Shown here piece by piece: positions 60,796 to 64,000 of a DNA stretch of 64,000 nucleotides. The DNA is from Metallosphaera tengchongensis (GTDB lineage Archaea; Thermoproteota; Thermoprotei_A; Sulfolobales; Sulfolobaceae): positions 1,097,501 through 1,161,500 of the forward strand of contig NZ_CP049074.1 of NCBI RefSeq assembly GCF_013343295.1, read 5' to 3'. Made by a program: the position numbers and the translations under genes. Under the pieces are notes generated by a model. That model saw only the letters and a program-made list of their open reading frames with translations. It made no database searches and had not been told where the DNA came from. Position 1 is the stretch's first letter. Each line of letters begins with the position of its first letter.

Positions 60796-62196
60796 ATGAG
60801 GCTCAACAAGGGAGTTCTTTCTCTAAAAGAAACGTACGGTCAAGCTATGGCTGTAACTGCACCTTTAGGTAGTGTTGTTTCGACATCTACTGCCGCAATG
60901 TTGTATGCGGGGCATGCAGTAGTGTTCACAACTCTTTTGGCTTTGCTTGGCAGTGCCTTGTGGATTTACACCCTAACTAGCTATACCAGAAGGGTAGCAT
61001 CAGCTGGAGGATATTATACCTATGGTTATAGCGCGTGGAGAAAGAAATCAGTGTCGTTCTTCGAGGCGATGACTGAGGCTTTTGCCTACTCATTTTTGAA
61101 TGCTGTAAATGTTATCACACTGTACTTACTAATCAGTATAGGGCTCCAAGTGTCCGGTCTTTCTGTCCCCATCTGGCTTGAGCCTCTAGTAATAGGTATT
61201 GGTCTAGCTTACCCTACTCTTATCTCCCTTACAAACGTAAAAAAACTTCTAGGTTATGTAGTTACTATAAGCGCAACTGCAGAGGTTATACTTTTAGTTG
61301 GTTTATTTGCGTTCTCCCTTAGCAAACCTTTTCATCCAGAGTACTTCACCCCTAACGGTGTTAGTGCTAACGACATAGCTCAAGCTTTCATTCTCTCCAT
61401 GGTAAGCATATCTGGAGCTGGTGCGGCAACATATTTAGGAGAAGAGACCAAGAAACCTCTTAAAACTGTGACCCAGGGGATGTGGCTCTCCTTAATCCTC
61501 GGCGGAGTGGCCATGTTCCTAGGAACCTACGCGCTCATAGCGCTTTGGAACGGTTCATTGTCGTCCTTGGCAAACTCTCCCCAACCCCTTATATACGAAA
61601 TGTTCAGCTATGGGGAAATACCTATGTTAATTGCGTTAGTCTTGGCTGCTAACAGCCTATTGACCTCCAATATAGGGACTACTCTGGGAGCTTCCAGGAT
61701 CATTTTCAATTTATCTAGAGAAAAGGCCGCCCCTCACATATTATCGAAGGTTACCAAGAGTGGAGAACCGCTCCTAGCTACCTTACTCATAGGCTCATTG
61801 TCCGTAGTAATAACTGTTCTCTCTATCCAGTTTCTGGGTATACCTGGGGCTTTCGCCGATGTCAGCGTGATAACGGGTATTTTCTGGCTTACGGGTAGAA
61901 TAATAGACGGGTTTGGTGTCCCAGTCTTCTATTATAGAATAGGTCAGCTAACCTGGGCTACTTCAGTCATTCCCATAGTTGCTACTCTCCTAAATTCCTG
62001 GGGCGTTGCTCAGTCAATAGCATTTCCCGATACATTCTCATCTTACATACTGATTTCAACTCTAATTGCCATTAGTATTTGGTATATTACTGTGGGAAGA
62101 AAGGGTAGACCTGGATCCCTTGTGGTGGATGAAAATAACCAAGTAGTAACAATAGAGGAGTATATGCAAAAGTTAAAGAAGAAAGTTACACCGTGA
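60796..62196 (+). CDS. APC-family amino-acid permease
   Basis: A 466-residue protein with about 12 membrane helices. SLKETYGQAMAVTAPLGSVV at the N-terminus is the first discontinuous helix of the APC superfamily, AGGYYTYG near residue 73 and SISGAGAATYLGEETKKPL near 205 are further family stretches. It likely imports amino acids by ion coupling; the substrate cannot be told. It ends in a short charged cytoplasmic tail. The repeat-rich promoter suggests regulation by nutrient state. Confidence 0.85.
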   Translation: MRLNKGVLSLKETYGQAMAVTAPLGSVVSTSTAAMLYAGHAVVFTTLLALLGSALWIYTLTSYTRRVASAGGYYTYGYSAWRKKSVSFFEAMTEAFAYSFLNAVNVITLYLLISIGLQVSGLSVPIWLEPLVIGIGLAYPTLISLTNVKKLLGYVVTISATAEVILLVGLFAFSLSKPFHPEYFTPNGVSANDIAQAFILSMVSISGAGAATYLGEETKKPLKTVTQGMWLSLILGGVAMFLGTYALIALWNGSLSSLANSPQPLIYEMFSYGEIPMLIALVLAANSLLTSNIGTTLGASRIIFNLSREKAAPHILSKVTKSGEPLLATLLIGSLSVVITVLSIQFLGIPGAFADVSVITGIFWLTGRIIDGFGVPVFYYRIGQLTWATSVIPIVATLLNSWGVAQSIAFPDTFSSYILISTLIAISIWYITVGRKGRPGSLVVDENNQVVTIEEYMQKLKKKVTP

Positions 62197-62289
62197 TAAA
62201 TACAGCTACTTCTATCAGGAATAAATGGTTTATTTTATTACTAATCAATTGAATTAACAAAAAAATGTTATGATCCCTGCGTTACAAAC

Positions 62290-62325
62290 TAACTGAAAGT
62301 CCCGCCATTTATGGCGGGGAGGGAG
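62290..62325. repeat. Solitary hairpin resembling a tnpB-element end
   Basis: AAGTCCCGCCATTTATGGCGGGGAGGGAGTC lies between two convergent genes. CCCGCCAT/ATGGCGGG is an 8-bp stem. It resembles the hairpins at the ends of elements B and C. It may be an end scar and could also stop transcription from both sides. Confidence 0.5.
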
Positions 62326-62345
62326 TCAGTATCCAGGAGAGTACC

Positions 62346-63113
62346 TTAGTCAGCGCTCAGGTACTTGTTTGTTAATACGCTGCCTAGAACTAACATAACC
62401 AATGCGAATCCCGCAAGATACCCAAGGTAATTCCATGACGGATCGTTATATAGGAGCATACCTCTGTTAAGTTCAGCTGCGTAAGTCAGAGGATTGAAAT
62501 CGCTAATGACTTTGAGCCATCCTGGGAAGAAGGCTCTTGGAAATAACGCTGTACTAGAGAACATTAGCGGAAGGTTTATCAGATTAGAGATAACGCCGGG
62601 AGCTTGCCAGTCAGCGGTTTTCAGAGTAAACATGGAATATAATGAGGAGAAACCAATACCTACGAATGCAAGTGACAGTAACAGTACACCTATTGATACA
62701 ACGTTAAGATCCAGCCTTACACCGAGAAAATAGCTCGCGAGAAGCAATATCGGAACTTGAAGTAGTCCTCTGGTCATCCCCCCTAAAGTTTTAGCAAGGA
62801 AAACGTCATACTTCGGGGTTGGAGTTATCATTACCCTCTTTAGGTACCCAAACCTCTTATCTTGGATTAAACTCATGGAGCTAAACATCCCTACGAATAA
62901 CATGGATATTGAAAGTTCTCCAGGAAGGATAAAGGCGATGTAGTTTGTAGTGTGAAAGAAGCTCACTAAGACCTGGGATGGAACTCCAGAGAAGCTACTT
63001 CCAAAGAAAACTAGCCACATAACTGGTTGGGATATCAGCATTATCCACATATACACGCTTCTAAATATCCTCTTGAATTCCCTCATGTATAGGGCGTAAA
63101 GTTTGTCCATCAT
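62346..63113 (-). CDS. ABC-2 type transporter permease
   Basis: A 255-residue protein with six membrane helices, as in DrrB/NodJ-type ABC exporters. YMREFKRIFRSVYMWIMLIS leads into the first helix, and SFVGIGFSSLYSMFTLKTADWQAPGVI with the following FSSTALFPRAFFPGWL is the ABC-2 signature region. It pairs with the ATPase encoded upstream, overlapping it by 4 bases. Substrate unknown; relatives export drugs, lipids or glycans. Confidence 0.88.
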   Translation of the reverse strand: MMDKLYALYMREFKRIFRSVYMWIMLISQPVMWLVFFGSSFSGVPSQVLVSFFHTTNYIAFILPGELSISMLFVGMFSSMSLIQDKRFGYLKRVMITPTPKYDVFLAKTLGGMTRGLLQVPILLLASYFLGVRLDLNVVSIGVLLLSLAFVGIGFSSLYSMFTLKTADWQAPGVISNLINLPLMFSSTALFPRAFFPGWLKVISDFNPLTYAAELNRGMLLYNDPSWNYLGYLAGFALVMLVLGSVLTNKYLSAD

Positions 63114-64000
63114 CGTCTCGCCCTCCTTATCATTGCGTAAAACTTTCTCGCATCGAAGTCCTGCTCCTCAATGCTTCCTCCCGTTAGGTTTATGAAAACG
63201 GTGTCTAAGCTTGATTTTTGAATCCTTACAGTTTTGATGTTATTATCCCCTATAGCCTTGATAATATCCATTAGTGATGACTCGGCGTTGTTCACCTTAA
63301 TTCTCACCCTGCTGTCGGAGATAATTGCGTTTTGAATATCAAATTTCAGTTTATCCTTCTCCTTCAGCTCTATTTCTATCATATCTCCACCATATCTCGA
63401 TTTAAGCTCCTCAGGGCTCCCCAACGCTATGATCTTCCCCTTGTTAATGATCCCTATTTTTGAACATAAGGAATCGGCTTCCTCCATGTAGTGTGTGGTC
63501 AATAATATTGTGACCTGATAATCCCTGTTGATCTCTCTTATCAGGTTCCACATAGTAGCTCTGGTGTTGACGTCTAAACCTATGGTTGGTTCGTCCATAA
63601 ATATAACTTCAGGAGAGTTTAGGAGAGCCATTGAGACCTCTAATTTCTTTCTCATACCTGTTGAGAATTTTCCAGTTTTTCTGTCCTTGAACTCTGCAAT
63701 GCCAAAGTATTTTAGGAGATCGAGGGATCTTTCCTTCCAGTTCTTCACTCCAGTGAGCCTAGCTTGTATCTCCAGGTTTTCCCACGCCGTAAGATCGTCA
63801 TCAAGGATAACCTCTGAGGAAATCCACCCAATTCTAGACTTAACCTCAATTGGTTTCTCCTTAACGCTAAAACCTGATACAATGGCGTCTCCCTCGGTTG
63901 GTGGTGTTAACCCTGTCAGCATCTTTATTGTTGTTGTCTTCCCTGCACCGTTTGGCCCTAAGAGTCCAAAGATCTCACCTTTTTCCACTTTGAAGGATAT
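63110..64000 (-). CDS. ABC transporter ATP-binding protein (partial, DrrA-like)
   Basis: The visible part has every ABC motif: Walker A GPNGAGKTTT near its N-terminus, the signature FSTGMRKKLEVSMALLN, Walker B VIFMDEPTIGLD and the H-loop TTHYMEEADS. The C-terminal extension (about residues 210-290) fits DrrA-type ATPases. The frame is open to the window edge (ISFKVEKGEIFGL), and a GTG at 63988 is probably internal, so a few residues are missing. It is the first gene of a two-gene exporter operon. Confidence 0.9.
   Translation of the reverse strand: MSFKVEKGEIFGLLGPNGAGKTTTIKMLTGLTPPTEGDAIVSGFSVKEKPIEVKSRIGWISSEVILDDDLTAWENLEIQARLTGVKNWKERSLDLLKYFGIAEFKDRKTGKFSTGMRKKLEVSMALLNSPEVIFMDEPTIGLDVNTRATMWNLIREINRDYQVTILLTTHYMEEADSLCSKIGIINKGKIIALGSPEELKSRYGGDMIEIELKEKDKLKFDIQNAIISDSRVRIKVNNAESSLMDIIKAIGDNNIKTVRIQKSSLDTVFINLTGGSIEEQDFDARKFYAMIRRARR

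Overview
The window is chromosomal DNA from a thermoacidophilic crenarchaeon of the order Sulfolobales. The evidence is the set of lineage-typical genes: a LysW lysine pathway with an LysM regulator, a VirB4/HerA-like ATPase resembling CedB of the crenarchaeal DNA import system, a UDP-sulfoquinovose synthase of the S-layer N-glycan pathway, intron-bearing tRNAs, GTG/TTG and leaderless starts, and integrase remnants of SSV (fusellovirus) type. The moderate GC content would suit Metallosphaera or a close relative, but genus is not proven from the sequence alone.

Layout. 1-2250: start of a biotin carboxylase gene and three tRNAs (initiator Met, Phe with intron, Gly-CCC). 2250-5000: a decayed SSV-type provirus in the Gly-CCC tRNA, with int(N) at its left end, an internally deleted int(C) and a degraded att copy at its right end, and immediately beyond that a second, older int(N), so two elements appear to have used this site in turn. 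5100-10700: a ribbon-helix-helix-like protein, an unusual four-gene overlapping operon (DUF1464 kinase-fold protein, nucleotidyltransferase, CitG-like protein, phosphoesterase-like protein), then TreT trehalose synthase with a DUF5752 partner. 10700-25600: a compact TnpB-like protein, PepQ, amino-acid enzymes, a lone molybdopterin dehydrogenase subunit, cobalamin genes (cbiB, cobS, cobQ), guaA PP-ATPase subunit, pth2 and truD. 25600-31600: translation genes (aspS, a NusA-like KH protein, L40e, SRP19, S8e), a tRNA-Cys that appears to carry two introns, an ALS-like TPP protein and a prenyl transferase. 31600-37100: the complete LysW-dependent lysine pathway in two operons, with a palindromic candidate LysM operator between them. 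37100-43600: CedB-like ATPase with a GC-rich structured region upstream, sugar kinase, PHI, and tRNA-Val carrying another int(N) footprint. 43600-53000: aldolase and an N-glycan gene set (flippase, UTP-glucose-1-P uridylyltransferase, Agl3) interrupted by four decayed IS605/IS1341-type tnpB elements. 53000-64000: HtpX, gamma-glutamyltransferase, MazG, TmcA, a heme-A-synthase-like membrane protein, a MinD/ParA-like ATPase, an amino-acid permease and an ABC exporter that runs off the window end.

How it fits together. Core housekeeping operons alternate with two kinds of accessory scar: tRNA-targeted virus or plasmid integration (Gly-CCC and Val-CAC) and tnpB elements clustered around surface-glycan genes. 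The least explained items are the DUF1464/NTase/CitG/phosphoesterase operon, the structured region upstream of the cedB-like gene, and the compact TnpB that lacks a downstream guide-RNA end.
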